From Shimia_B sp038525525 (GTDB lineage: Bacteria > Pseudomonadota > Alphaproteobacteria > Rhodobacterales > Rhodobacteraceae): a stretch of DNA of 64,000 nucleotides. The position numbers and the translations under genes were made by a program. Of this stretch, positions 22,810 through 31,885 are shown one piece after another (position 1 is the stretch's first letter; each line of letters opens with the position of its first letter). The stretch lies in assembly GCA_038525525.1 (NCBI GenBank), contig JBCBHO010000002.1:496001-560000 (forward strand). Reading direction: 5' to 3'. The notes below the pieces were generated by a model. That model did not search any database, was not told the origin of the DNA, and was given only the letters and a program-made list of their open reading frames with translations.

Positions 22810-23840
22810 CAGCCGCCCTTCCCGCGCCCACGGGACGCGGCGGGGAAGAGCTCTCCGCCGTCCAGAAAGCCGCCATCGTCATGATGGTGGTGGGCGAAGA
22901 GACGGCCGCGCAAATCTTGCGCACGCTCTCGCCCAACGAGGTGCAGCTTCTCGGCGAGGCGATGTACACCGTCGAGGGCGCCGGCCATGAGACGGTGAAT
23001 GCCGTGCTCGACGAATTCCTCTCCTACGTGGGCGGCCAAAGCGGCCTCGGCGTCGGCACCGGGACCTATGTCCGGCGCGTCCTCGACACCGCCCTCGGCA
23101 GCCATAAGGCGCAATCGGTGCTCTCCCGGATCGTGCCGCGCAACAGCGAGCGGCCCATCGAGATCTTGGACTGGATGGATCCCGCCGCCGTGGCCGAGCT
23201 TATCGTGGACGAGCACCCGCAGATCACCGCGCTCGTCGTGGCCTCCCTCGACTATGCGCAGGCGGCAGCGGTGCTCACGCTTTTGCCCGATGAAAGCCAG
23301 CCTGACATCATCCAGCGCATCGCCACGCTCCACACCGTGCAGCCCGAAGCGCTCGCTTCGCTCGAAGAGGTGATGCGCGCCAAGTTCAACGACAACACCA
23401 CTTTGCGGGCCTCCCAGATGGGCGGTGTGAAGGCCGCCGCACGGATCATGAACTTTACTCGCCAGGACATGGAAGAGCGCATCATGAAGGACGTGCGCAA
23501 GCAGGACAAAGGCCTCTCGAACGACCTTCAGGACAATCTCTTCGTCTTCGACTACCTCATCAAGTCGGAGGAGCGCGCGCTCCAGACCGTGCTGCGCGAA
23601 GTGGAGAACGACGTCCTCGTGCTCGCGCTCAAGGGTGCCGCGCCCGCGCTGCGAGTGAAGCTGCTCGGCTGCATCTCCCAGCGCGCGGCGGCCAACATGC
23701 GCGACGAGATGGAAGCCATGGGCCCGGTCCGCCTCAGCGAGGTCATGGAGGCCCAGAAGCAGGTCATCACCATCGCGCGGCGCCTGTCGGATGCAGGCAC
23801 CATCACGCTCGCCGGTCGCGGCGGCGAAAAGCTTATCTAG
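22806..23840 (+). CDS. fliG: motor switch protein FliG
   Basis: A 344-residue rotor protein that couples to the stator and sets rotation direction. The N-terminal FliF-binding part (AVQKAAIVMMVVGEETAAQILRTLSPNEVQLL), the middle EHPQ motif (VDEHPQITALVVASLDY) and the C-terminal charged helix that meets MotA (ALKGAAPALRVKLLGCISQRAAANMRDEMEAMGPV) are all present. Coupled to fliF by ATGA. Confidence 0.97.
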   Translation: MTAALPAPTGRGGEELSAVQKAAIVMMVVGEETAAQILRTLSPNEVQLLGEAMYTVEGAGHETVNAVLDEFLSYVGGQSGLGVGTGTYVRRVLDTALGSHKAQSVLSRIVPRNSERPIEILDWMDPAAVAELIVDEHPQITALVVASLDYAQAAAVLTLLPDESQPDIIQRIATLHTVQPEALASLEEVMRAKFNDNTTLRASQMGGVKAAARIMNFTRQDMEERIMKDVRKQDKGLSNDLQDNLFVFDYLIKSEERALQTVLREVENDVLVLALKGAAPALRVKLLGCISQRAAANMRDEMEAMGPVRLSEVMEAQKQVITIARRLSDAGTITLAGRGGEKLI

Positions 23841-23853
23841 GGCGCGCGGGGCC

Positions 23854-24672
23854 ATGTCGACGGAGGCAGACGCGCAGAACGCGGACGAGGACGCGGCCAC
23901 CGGAGAGGACAGCTCAGGGCCGGAGCTCCTTTCCACGCGCGACATCCGGGCGCTTCTGAAGCGCAACAAGGCCGATTTCTTCCCCGATACGCCTGCGAGG
24001 GGTGGCCCCACCCTGCCGCCGCTACCTGCCCACCGCTTCACACCACTGACGTTCGAGACTTCAACGCCGACCTCAAAGACGGGCGCAGCCCCGCCCCGCG
24101 CGCCTGACCCCGAAGAAGGCGCGCCCGACTTCAAGGCCAAGCCCGCCGCGGCGACGCTCGATCTCGAAGCCATCAAGGCAGCGGCGCGGGAGGAGGGCCG
24201 AACGCTGGCGCTCACGGAGATCGACACCGCAACGCGCGTCGCCGCCGCAGAAGCCCGCGCCGCCGCCGAGGCCGAGGCGGAGGCCCGCCTGGAGGCAGCG
24301 CGGGATGCCTTTACCGCGCTCAAGGAGAGCTTCACGCTTTCGATCCACGAGGCTGAGACCGCGCTTGCTGCCCGGATCGAGGAGGCCGTCCTCCGCCTCG
24401 CCAGCGACCGGGCGGGACAGGCGATCGACGCGCTGCCCGATGCGTTCCTCGTGCGTATCGCGAAGCTCTGCCGTGATCTGGCCAATGCCGCGTCCGAGGC
24501 CCGGATCGCGCTCAATCCCCATGATCTCGCAGCCATCGCGCCCCATCTCGAAACGGCCAAGGGGCTGGGCGAAGCAGGTTTCGAGGCCGATGAGACCCTC
24601 GCGCGGGGCGACCTGCGCTTGATCCTCGGCGATGTCATCTGCGTGGACACGCTCGCGAGGCAGGCCCCGTGA
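23854..24672 (+). CDS. fliH: flagellar export regulator FliH
   Basis: A 272-residue cytoplasmic protein that binds and restrains the FliI ATPase. The N-terminal third is Pro/Ala/Thr-rich and variable. The middle (AAREEGRTLALTEIDTATRVAAAEARAAAEAEAEARLEAARDAF) is a long helix with the Ala/Glu pattern of FliH, and the C-terminal domain resembles the FliH/V-type stalk E fold. ATG at 23854 is chosen because an earlier start would overlap fliG by 50 bases. Its stop overlaps the fliI GTG as GTGA. Confidence 0.82.
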   Translation: MSTEADAQNADEDAATGEDSSGPELLSTRDIRALLKRNKADFFPDTPARGGPTLPPLPAHRFTPLTFETSTPTSKTGAAPPRAPDPEEGAPDFKAKPAAATLDLEAIKAAAREEGRTLALTEIDTATRVAAAEARAAAEAEAEARLEAARDAFTALKESFTLSIHEAETALAARIEEAVLRLASDRAGQAIDALPDAFLVRIAKLCRDLANAASEARIALNPHDLAAIAPHLETAKGLGEAGFEADETLARGDLRLILGDVICVDTLARQAP

Positions 24673-26024
24673 CCGCGTCCCCGAGCCTCTTGTCGCGCCT
24701 GTCACACCATGTGGAGCGACTCTCCCATCCGCCGCGCCCAGCGCTCAGCGGCCGGGTCCTGCGCTATGACGGGCTCATCGCCGAATGCGCCGGGTTCTCC
24801 GCAGCGCCGGGCACGCGCTGCGCGGTGGAAACGGAGGATGGCGGCACGGTGACGGGCGAGATCGTGGGCTTTGCCCATGGCCGTAACCTCCTCTTTCTCG
24901 ACGAAGCGGGCGCGCGCGTCGTGACGAACTGCGCGGTCCACCGGCTGCCGGAAAGCGACGATATTCCCGTGGGTGAAGCGCTGCTCGGGCGGGTGATCGA
25001 TGCCGATGGCGCGCCCCTAGACGCAAAGCCGCCCCCGGCCTGCACCGCGCACCGAAAGATCGGTGGCGCGGTCCTCAACCCCATGGCCCGGCAGCCGGTG
25101 ACGACGCCCCTCGATTGCGGGGTGCGGCTCATCAATGCTGCGCTCACGCTCGGGCGCGGCCAGCGCGTGGGCATCGTGGCAGGATCAGGCGTGGGCAAGT
25201 CCGTCCTGATCGAGATGATCGCGCGATCCACAGAGGCCGATGTGATCATCGTGGGCCTGATCGGGGAGCGCGCGCGGGAGGTGGGCGAGTTCGTCAGCCG
25301 GGTCATGTCCGGCCCGGCGCAGGCGCGCACTTGCGTCGTGGCCGTGCCGGCCGATCGCTCCCCGCTCCTGCGGTTACGCGCCGCCCAGCGCATGACCGCC
25401 ATCGCGGAGCACTTTCGCGAGGCGGGGCGCGACGTGCTGCTCATCATGGACAGTCTCACACGCGTGGCCCATGCGCGCCGCGAGATCGGGTTGGCGCTCG
25501 GCGAACAGCCCACGGCGAAGGGATACCCGCCATCGGTCGTCTCCATGATCCCGACGCTCATTGAACGGGCCGGGCCCGGCCTCGCAGGAGAGGGCAGCAT
25601 CACTGCGATCTATACGATCCTCGCCGACGGCGATGACACGACCAACGATCCCGTCGTCGATACGGCGCGCGCGATCCTCGACGGGCACATCGTGCTTTCG
25701 CGGAAACAGGCGCAGATGGGCATCTATCCCGCCATCGATCTCACCGCCTCGGTGAGCCGGGTCATGAAGGACATCGTGCCAGCCGACGTAAACGCGCAAG
25801 CCGCGCGCCTTCGCCGCCTCGTCGCGCTCTACCTCGAGAACCGGGACATGATGCTCATGGGCGCCTACGCGCCCGGGCATGACGCGGCGCTCGACGAGGC
25901 GGTGCAGGCCTGGCCCCGCATCGAGGCATTCTTCGCGCAGGCCCACGGGGAGCGCGTCTCGCTGGAGGAGAGCTACTCGGCGCTCGAGGCGGTTGCGGGG
26001 CCCGGCGCGGGGAAACAGGTATGA
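24669..26024 (+). CDS. fliI: flagellar protein export ATPase FliI
   Basis: A 451-residue homologue of F1 beta that drives substrate release in flagellar type III export. Walker A GSGVGKS is in GIVAGSGVGKSVLIEM; the Walker B strand is LLIMDSLTRVAHARREI; a GEQPTAKGYPPSV segment and a DGDDTTNDPVVD motif follow, all typical of FliI. GTG start at 24669 overlaps fliH. Followed by fliJ with an ATGA overlap. Confidence 0.97.
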   Translation: MTASPSLLSRLSHHVERLSHPPRPALSGRVLRYDGLIAECAGFSAAPGTRCAVETEDGGTVTGEIVGFAHGRNLLFLDEAGARVVTNCAVHRLPESDDIPVGEALLGRVIDADGAPLDAKPPPACTAHRKIGGAVLNPMARQPVTTPLDCGVRLINAALTLGRGQRVGIVAGSGVGKSVLIEMIARSTEADVIIVGLIGERAREVGEFVSRVMSGPAQARTCVVAVPADRSPLLRLRAAQRMTAIAEHFREAGRDVLLIMDSLTRVAHARREIGLALGEQPTAKGYPPSVVSMIPTLIERAGPGLAGEGSITAIYTILADGDDTTNDPVVDTARAILDGHIVLSRKQAQMGIYPAIDLTASVSRVMKDIVPADVNAQAARLRRLVALYLENRDMMLMGAYAPGHDAALDEAVQAWPRIEAFFAQAHGERVSLEESYSALEAVAGPGAGKQV

Positions 26025-26488
26025 GCCGCCGCCAGGCCCACCTCCTCCGTCTCCTGCACCTGAAGACACAAACGGAGCTCCGGCGCTGTACGGGCACGGT
26101 TGAGGCGCTGCGGCGACAGGAGCTGCGGACCTTCGAGAAGGCGGACCAGCTCGACCTGCTACTTGCAGAGATCGCGCGCGGAGAAGCCAGTGCGCTGACA
26201 CCCGGCGCGTTGGCCTCTGCCCAGGCCATGGCGCATGTGCTGCGCGCACAGGTTCGCGCCACGCGCGAAGATCTCGCGGGCATCAGGATCGAGCGCACCG
26301 AGCGGGAGGCAGAGCTCGCCCGCGTGGCCCAGCGCGCGACATCCCTCGAGGAAAAGCGCGCGGAGGCGCTCCGCGTCGCCCACCATCACGCCGCCGACCA
26401 TGGCGACGCGCCCATGGCCCAAAGCGGGCTGGCATCGCATTTGCAGGAGCACGGAGACACGAGTTCCATTCGGCGGCCGCATCCATGA
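26021..26488 (+). CDS. fliJ: flagellar export chaperone FliJ
   Basis: A 155-residue helical, coiled-coil protein (LLRLLHLKTQTELRRCTGTVEALRRQELRTFEKADQLDLLL...RTEREAELARVAQRATSLEEKRAEALRVA) at the invariant fliI-fliJ-fliK position. FliJ sits in the centre of the FliI ring and helps chaperone recycling. FliJ families are poorly conserved, so the call leans on position and helical character. Starts and stops overlap neighbours by 4 bases. Confidence 0.75.
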   Translation: MSRRQAHLLRLLHLKTQTELRRCTGTVEALRRQELRTFEKADQLDLLLAEIARGEASALTPGALASAQAMAHVLRAQVRATREDLAGIRIERTEREAELARVAQRATSLEEKRAEALRVAHHHAADHGDAPMAQSGLASHLQEHGDTSSIRRPHP

Positions 26489-27753
26489 TCCCTTCGAACC
26501 TCTTGAGCCCCTCCGGCGGACCTTCCACGGCGCCTCCCGCTGCAGCCTCGGGAGAGGACGGGGCGGTAGAGACGTCCTTCCTGGCCATCCTCGGCGGCCT
26601 GACCGAAGAGGTCGCTCAAGCTCCTGCGGTGCATGAGGAAGCCGCAGCGACCTTGGTATCGCCCGGCACTGAGGGCGCGCTGATCGTACCCGCCGCAATG
26701 ACGGCTCATGCCGCAAGCGGTCCCGAGCTTCCCAGAGGGGCCGACGATACCGTCTTGGCGGATGCGCTGCCCTCACACACGGCAGGGTCTTTGTCCTCGC
26801 TCCCGCCTCGGGAGACCGCTGCGGCACCAGCAGGGGCGCCACCGATTGACGGCCCCCTTGCCGAGGGCACGGCGCACGCTCCCGGGCCGAGCGTGCACCT
26901 GGCGGAGCATCTTCCTTCGGAATTCGCGACGGGCGGACCACCGACCATCGAGCAGAGCGACCAAGGCCGCGCGGCGGGATCAGAGCCCCTCAGGGCCGGA
27001 CGCCTCGCAGCCTTGGACGCGGGCGAGGCAGCATGGGCTGTTGCGCCGGAGAGCAGGGGGCGCAACGGTGGCGATGCGGTGGTCACGCCGGATGGTGCAC
27101 CGCAGGTCGCGCCGCGAGACGCGGAGGGAGTCAATCTTGGGGCACTCATCGGCTCCGGCGACGACCCTGAACCTTCCAACGCTCCGCTCCACATGACGCA
27201 ACCGCAGGTGGCTGCCCCGGCAGGCGCAGGAGACGGGCTGCCGGTGCCGCAGGGCACCGCGCCGACCTTGACCACCACGCTTCCGCTCGACCTGACCGCG
27301 CCCAACTGGCCGGAGGCGATCGTGCAGGACCTGGCGCCGCATCTTGCCCCAGACGGGGACACGCTGACACTCACGCTCACGCCCGAGCGGCTCGGTACAC
27401 TTCAGGTCCGGCTCGCGGTGGAAAACGGGCAGGCCCAGCTCTTCATCCTCGCGCAAACGGCGGAAGCCGCAGCAACGCTCCAGCAGGCCGAACCGCGCCT
27501 CGCGCAGGCCCTGGAACAGGCGGGGCTCGCCCTGGGCCACCACGAGGCGCGCCACGACGGCAGCGCCAGCGAGAACCATGGTCAAGCCGACGGGGGATCT
27601 GGCAGCGATCACGGCACCCACGACGAAAACACAAGCCCAGATGCCCTGCCCGAGGGCGCGACGGCTACCGAAGAACGGCTGCAACCGGGCGGGCCCTCCG
27701 CGGCGGCGACTGCATCATCAAGGCACACAGCCAGCGTCAATCTTCTGGCCTGA
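26485..27753 (+). CDS. fliK: hook-length control protein FliK
   Basis: A 422-residue secreted ruler protein. The first 270 residues are Pro/Ala/Gly-rich and variable. The C-terminal domain (LDLTAPNWPEAIVQDLAPHL, DTLTLTLTPERLGTLQVRLAVENGQAQLFI, then a helix ending LEQAGLALGHHEA) is the FliK type III substrate-specificity domain that talks to FlhB. The tail is His/Asp/Ser-rich. Located between fliJ and fliL. Confidence 0.88.
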   Translation: MIPSNLLSPSGGPSTAPPAAASGEDGAVETSFLAILGGLTEEVAQAPAVHEEAAATLVSPGTEGALIVPAAMTAHAASGPELPRGADDTVLADALPSHTAGSLSSLPPRETAAAPAGAPPIDGPLAEGTAHAPGPSVHLAEHLPSEFATGGPPTIEQSDQGRAAGSEPLRAGRLAALDAGEAAWAVAPESRGRNGGDAVVTPDGAPQVAPRDAEGVNLGALIGSGDDPEPSNAPLHMTQPQVAAPAGAGDGLPVPQGTAPTLTTTLPLDLTAPNWPEAIVQDLAPHLAPDGDTLTLTLTPERLGTLQVRLAVENGQAQLFILAQTAEAAATLQQAEPRLAQALEQAGLALGHHEARHDGSASENHGQADGGSGSDHGTHDENTSPDALPEGATATEERLQPGGPSAAATASSRHTASVNLLA

Positions 27754-27761
27754 GGATCACC

Positions 27762-28316
27762 ATGACCGATACTACCGCCGACGCGCCGCCAAAGAAGAAG
27801 GGCGGGCTCCTCAAGACGCTTCTCATCGTGCTCGTTGTGGGCCTCCTCTTCGGCGGCGGCGGCTTCGCGGGCGGCATCTTCTATGCGGGGCAGCAGGAGC
27901 CTGCCTCCGGTGACATCCTCAAACTGATCGAAAGCGAAGGCGGGGTGGGGGCGGATGGCGCGAAGCGGGTCCCGCGCGCGCTTCCTGACCGGTCCGCCTT
28001 CGAGACCCGCTACCATGAATTCGCCGAGCCCCTGACAACGAACCTGCGCGGCTCGCGTCGCTTCCTGCAAATCGGGGTGGGTATCTCCACGCAATACGAT
28101 GATACCGTCATTTCCCACATCGAGACCCACGAGCTCGCGCTGAAGTCTGACATGCTCGCGGTGATGAGTGGCTTTACCGAGGACGATGTCACCGGGCAGA
28201 ACGGGCGCGACACGCTCGCCGAAGCGCTGCGCGACGCCATGAATGACCGCCTCGAGGCACTGGAGGGCTTTGGTGGCGTGGAGGGCGTCTATTTCCCGAG
28301 CTTCGTGATGCAGTAG
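27762..28316 (+). CDS. fliL: flagellar basal-body-associated protein FliL
   Basis: A 184-residue bitopic protein: a Lys-rich cytoplasmic start (PPKKKGG), one membrane helix (LLIVLVVGLLFGGGGFAGGIFYA), then a periplasmic FliL domain ending VEGVYFPSFVMQ. It supports stator function around the motor. It sits upstream of fliM as in most bacteria. A second FliL-like protein is encoded at 17614. Confidence 0.93.
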   Translation: MTDTTADAPPKKKGGLLKTLLIVLVVGLLFGGGGFAGGIFYAGQQEPASGDILKLIESEGGVGADGAKRVPRALPDRSAFETRYHEFAEPLTTNLRGSRRFLQIGVGISTQYDDTVISHIETHELALKSDMLAVMSGFTEDDVTGQNGRDTLAEALRDAMNDRLEALEGFGGVEGVYFPSFVMQ

Positions 28317-28321
28317 CCGCC

Positions 28322-29347
28322 ATGGCCGATGAGGAAAAGGAGACCGCGCGTGGCGCGACGCAGGGCCTGCGTACGGATCAGCTCGATGCGCTCGTGGACG
28401 AGCTGCGCAGCAAGGAGGCTCCGCCCGAGCGCGCCGAGCCCATGGGGCACGAGCGCGTGGAGCTCTTCACCTTTGGCAGCGACGACCTCGCCGTCATGGG
28501 CAACTATCAGGGCCTGCGAATGGTCAACGAGCGCTTCTGCCGCCTCGCGCGCTCCGTGTTCGTCCCGTTCCTGCGGACCCAGCCGCGGATCACGGCCTCC
28601 GCCCCCGAAGTCCGGACCTTCGACGACTATTCGCGCGGTCTTGGCAGCTTCGTGAGCCTGACAACCGCCCGCATGGACGAATTGCGCAACAGCCAGCTCA
28701 CCGTGCTGCAGCCCGACTTCGTCTCTCTGATGACCAACGGCTACTACGGCGGGGATATCGCCTATCTCGGCAATCGCCGCTCGGAATTCACTGCAAGCGA
28801 GAACAGGGTCGTCCGGCTTTGCACGGAAGCGCTTCACCGCGCGCTCGAAAGCGCGTGGTCTGACCTCTACCGCCTCACGTTTTCCCGTCCGGTTCACGAG
28901 GACAACGCGCAGTTCACGAGCTTCGTGGAGCCGGATGAGCAGGTCGTCGTGACCTCGTTCAACGTGCAGCTCCCCGGCGTCGAGCCCGCCACGCTCGACA
29001 TGATCTACCCGGTGCAGGCGCTCAAGCCGCTCGCCGCGAAGCTGCGGTCGCCGATGCAGACCGACCCTGCAACGGCCGATCTCCTCTGGCAGTCCCGGCT
29101 CACGCAGGCGGTGATGCAGGTCCCGCTCACGGTCACGGCGCGGCTGGCGACTCCGGAAATCCAGCTCGAGCAGCTCATGGAGATCGCGCCCGGGCTCGTC
29201 ATCCCCATCGATCTTCACCTGCGCCCGCAGCTCCTCGTCGAGGGGATGCCCTTCTTTGACGTGGAGCCCGGCGAGAAGGGCGGCCGGGCGGCCGTCTCCC
29301 TGCTTCACAAGTGCCATGCCCCACGCCCCGAGGAGGATCCCGAATGA
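28322..29347 (+). CDS. fliM: motor switch protein FliM
   Basis: A 341-residue C-ring protein. The N-terminal TDQLDALVDEL corresponds to the CheY-P-binding peptide, the middle domain includes DDLAVMGNYQGLRMVNERFCRL and ITASAPEVRTFDDYSRGLGSF, and the C-terminal SpoA-like domain runs through VPLTVTARLATPEIQLEQLMEIAPGLVIPIDL. Its stop overlaps fliN by ATGA. No che genes lie in the window. Confidence 0.95.
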   Translation: MADEEKETARGATQGLRTDQLDALVDELRSKEAPPERAEPMGHERVELFTFGSDDLAVMGNYQGLRMVNERFCRLARSVFVPFLRTQPRITASAPEVRTFDDYSRGLGSFVSLTTARMDELRNSQLTVLQPDFVSLMTNGYYGGDIAYLGNRRSEFTASENRVVRLCTEALHRALESAWSDLYRLTFSRPVHEDNAQFTSFVEPDEQVVVTSFNVQLPGVEPATLDMIYPVQALKPLAAKLRSPMQTDPATADLLWQSRLTQAVMQVPLTVTARLATPEIQLEQLMEIAPGLVIPIDLHLRPQLLVEGMPFFDVEPGEKGGRAAVSLLHKCHAPRPEEDPE

Positions 29348-29670
29348 CCGATAGCCCCGACGCTCCCAACGATCTGCAGGACGGCGAGGTCATGCCGGAC
29401 CAGAAGCCGCGCTTCCCTGACATCGGCCTCCTCGCCCGCGTGAAGGTCAATGTCACCGTGGAGGTGGGGCAGGCACAGATGAGCCTGCAGGACCTCGTGC
29501 GCCTCAACGAGGGGGCGGTGGTCGAGCTCGACCGAATGGCCGGCGACCCGCTCGATATCCTCGCCAACGGGACCAAGATCGCCCGCGGCGAAGTGGTCGT
29601 GGTCGGCGAGAAATTCGGCATCCGCTTCGGCGAGATCGTGGAAGCGAGAGAACGCCTCGAAAATCTCTAA
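29344..29670 (+). CDS. fliN: motor switch protein FliN
   Basis: A 108-residue SpoA-domain protein of the lower C-ring (LLARVKVNVTVEVGQAQMSLQDLVRLNEGAVVELDRMAGDPLDILANGTKIARGEVVVVGEKFGIRF). ATG at 29344 overlaps the fliM stop; a reading from 29311 would run into fliM. Last gene of the fleT operon before the sigma-54 site at 29683. Confidence 0.95.
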   Translation: MTDSPDAPNDLQDGEVMPDQKPRFPDIGLLARVKVNVTVEVGQAQMSLQDLVRLNEGAVVELDRMAGDPLDILANGTKIARGEVVVVGEKFGIRFGEIVEARERLENL

Positions 29671-29682
29671 AACTGCCGCCAA

Positions 29683-29700
29683 ATGGCACGGAGTGTGCAG
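29683..29700 (+). promoter_or_regulatory. sigma-54 promoter of fliOPQR-flhB
   Basis: ATGGCACGGAGTGTGCAG: GG at 29685-29686, GC at 29697-29698, 10 bases between, a perfect TGGCACG at -24 and a slightly weak GTGC at -12. It lies in the 69-base gap between fliN and fliO, with a predicted start near 29710. Confidence 0.75.
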
Positions 29701-29739
29701 GCTTGCCATCGACCCGCCCCTGCAGAGAGCCGCCGCACC

Positions 29740-30042
29740 GTGGACGTTCTGAACCCCGACCGCCTTTTGACGATAGCTGCCTTCCTGGCCGTGCTGCTGG
29801 GCGTATGGCTCTATGTGCGGCTCAACCGGACACCGATCGCCCAGCGCCTGAAGCAGCGCCGGAGGCTCGAGGTGGCGGAGGTACAAAGCCTCGGAAGCCA
29901 CGCTCGGGCCGTCCTCCTCAATGTGGATGGCGCGCGGCTCCTCATCGTGACCGGGCCGCGTTCGGGCACGGCGATCCACGCACTCGACGGAGCCAATGCC
30001 CCGGCGCTTTGCGAGGATGGACTGGCGGAGCGCGCGCCATGA
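29740..30042 (+). CDS. fliO: flagellar export membrane protein FliO
   Basis: A 100-residue protein with one N-terminal membrane helix (LLTIAAFLAVLLGVWLYVRL), a basic stretch (QRLKQRRRLEVAEVQSLGSHARAVLLNVDGARLLIVTGPRSG) and a small soluble domain, matching the FliO pattern. GTG at 29740 is chosen because an ATG at 29683 falls inside the sigma-54 promoter and would precede the transcript start. It helps the FliP-FliQ-FliR export gate assemble. Its stop overlaps fliP by ATGA. Confidence 0.82.
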   Translation: MDVLNPDRLLTIAAFLAVLLGVWLYVRLNRTPIAQRLKQRRRLEVAEVQSLGSHARAVLLNVDGARLLIVTGPRSGTAIHALDGANAPALCEDGLAERAP

Positions 30043-30791
30043 TCGTACGGCGTCTCTTCCCGCTGGTGGGCGCGGCCCTGATCGCATCGCTGCCCGGTTT
30101 TGCCGCCGCGCAAGCCGGCCTGCCCGTGCTCTCGCTCGATGGCGAGGGCGGAACCACCTATTCGCTCTCGCTCCAGCTCTTGGCGCTGATGACGGCACTC
30201 ACGGTCCTCCCCGGCCTCGTGCTCGGCATGACGGCCTTCACCCGTGTCATCATCGTGCTCTCGATCCTGCGGCAGGCGCTGGGCACGATGCAGACGCCGC
30301 CGAACCAGGTGTTGATCGCGATCGCGCTCTTTCTCACCTTCTTCATCATGCAGCCCGTGCTCAGCGCCATCTACTCCGGCGCGGTCTCGCCCTATCTCGA
30401 CGGCGCGATGCCCGCCGACGTGGCCATCGAGACGGCCTGGGGCCACCTGCGCGGCTACATGCTCGCCAATACGCGGCAGAACGATCTGCTCATGTTCTCC
30501 GAGCTCAGCGAGGCGGGCCCCTTCGCCGATACGACGCAGGTACCTGTCTCGGTGCTCTTGCCCGCGCATATAACCTCCGAACTCAAGACGGCCTTCCAGA
30601 TCGGCTTCCTGCTCTTCCTGCCGTTTCTCGTGATCGACATGGTCATCGCCTCGATCCTCATGGCGCTCGGCATGATGATGCTGTCGCCCATGATCGTGTC
30701 GCTGCCGTTCAAGCTCCTCCTCTTCGTGCTCGTTGATGGCTGGGCGCTCACGATGGGCTCGCTCGCATCGTCCTTTCAAGGGGTGCTTTGA
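30039..30791 (+). CDS. fliP: flagellar export gate protein FliP
   Basis: A 250-residue membrane protein. A cleavable signal peptide (FPLVGAALIASLPGFAAAQ), the FliP signature MTAFTRVIIVLSILRQALGTMQTPPNQVLI and the C-terminal membrane hairpin (FLLFLPFLVIDMVIASILMALGMMMLSPMIVSLPFKLLLFVLVDGW) are all present. ATG at 30039 fits both the fliO overlap and the signal peptide. Confidence 0.97.
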   Translation: MIVRRLFPLVGAALIASLPGFAAAQAGLPVLSLDGEGGTTYSLSLQLLALMTALTVLPGLVLGMTAFTRVIIVLSILRQALGTMQTPPNQVLIAIALFLTFFIMQPVLSAIYSGAVSPYLDGAMPADVAIETAWGHLRGYMLANTRQNDLLMFSELSEAGPFADTTQVPVSVLLPAHITSELKTAFQIGFLLFLPFLVIDMVIASILMALGMMMLSPMIVSLPFKLLLFVLVDGWALTMGSLASSFQGVL

Positions 30792-30794
30792 GCC

Positions 30795-31061
30795 TTGGAG
30801 TTCGACGCCAATATCGAGCATCTGCAGCTGGCCTATTGGAACATCCTGCTGACGGCCGGGCCGGTCTTGCTGGTGGCGCTGGGGGTGGGCCTCCTGATCG
30901 GGATCCTGCAGGCGGCCACGTCGATCAACGAGGCGACGCTTTCCTTCGTGCCGAAGATGGGAGTGGTGATCCTGACCATGGCGCTCATGTCGAGCTTCAC
31001 TCTCGGAACTCTGAGCGACTACTTCTCGCATATATTCGACACTATCGCGTCGATCCGGTGA
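30795..31061 (+). CDS. fliQ: flagellar export gate protein FliQ
   Basis: An 88-residue protein with two membrane helices (NILLTAGPVLLVALGVGLLIGILQAATSINEATLSFVPK and GVVILTMALMSSFTLGTLSDY), matching FliQ in length and motif. It starts with TTG at 30795, three bases after the fliP stop; no better start is visible. Confidence 0.93.
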   Translation: MEFDANIEHLQLAYWNILLTAGPVLLVALGVGLLIGILQAATSINEATLSFVPKMGVVILTMALMSSFTLGTLSDYFSHIFDTIASIR

Positions 31062-31066
31062 GGCGG

Positions 31067-31885
31067 ATGCTGGATCTCACGCCAAGTGCCTCCGGCCTTC
31101 CCGGCCTTGCCCTGAGCGAGGTGTCTGGCGTTCTGCTGCAATTCTTCTTCGCGATGCTGCGCATCGGGGCGTTCGTTCTCGCCGCGCCGCTCTTTGCAGC
31201 GCGCTTCATTCCGCTGCAGGTGCGCATCGTTCTGACGGTCTGTCTCGCGCTCCCTCTCATGGGGCGCGTCCCGCTCCCCGATCCCGAGACGCTCGCGAGC
31301 ACGCGCGCAGTGGTCTGGGCCCTGCGCGAGATGGCGCTTGGGCTGAGCGCGGGCCTCGTGCTCAGCATCCTTTTCGCCATCGCCGTTATCGCCGGGGACC
31401 GTATCGCCAACACGGCGGGTCTGGGCCTCGCGGCGCAGGTGGACCCCAATACCGGCACGCAGTCCCCGGTCATCGGGCAATTCTTCTCGCTTTTTCTGCT
31501 GGCGATCTTCCTCAGCCAGGACGGACATCTGGCGGCCATAGGGCTCGTGCTGGAGAGCTACCGCCTCATCCCCATCGCCGCGCCGATCAACGGCGCCGAA
31601 CTGACGGGCGCGGGCCTTGACGCAGCGCGCGAAATGTTTGCCGGGGCGGCACGCGTGATGATGCCCGTGGTGGGCATCCTCCTCGTGCTCAACGTCGTCA
31701 TCGGTGTCATCACGCGCTCGGCGCCGCAGCTCAACATCTTCGCCTTCGGCTTTCCGCTCACCATGAGCGCCACCCTCGTGCTGCTGCTGCTCACGGCCAC
31801 GGGCCTCGGCGCGGCCTTCGCCGCCTTGACGGACGACGCGCTCGCCCGCCTCGCCGCCCTCTTTGTTGGGGCCGCGGATGGCTGA
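31067..31885 (+). CDS. fliR: flagellar export gate protein FliR
   Basis: A 272-residue membrane protein with about six hydrophobic segments and the FliR motif GDRIANTAGLGLAAQVDPNTGTQSPVIGQFFSLF. ATG at 31067 follows the fliQ stop by 5 bases; the longer reading upstream runs through fliQ and is discarded. It overlaps flhB by 8 bases. Confidence 0.94.
   Translation: MLDLTPSASGLPGLALSEVSGVLLQFFFAMLRIGAFVLAAPLFAARFIPLQVRIVLTVCLALPLMGRVPLPDPETLASTRAVVWALREMALGLSAGLVLSILFAIAVIAGDRIANTAGLGLAAQVDPNTGTQSPVIGQFFSLFLLAIFLSQDGHLAAIGLVLESYRLIPIAAPINGAELTGAGLDAAREMFAGAARVMMPVVGILLVLNVVIGVITRSAPQLNIFAFGFPLTMSATLVLLLLTATGLGAAFAALTDDALARLAALFVGAADG

Noticed and set aside
22701..24650. 649-codon minus-strand open frame
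   Set aside because: Antisense to fliF, fliG and fliH; Ser/Ala/Arg-rich shadow sequence.
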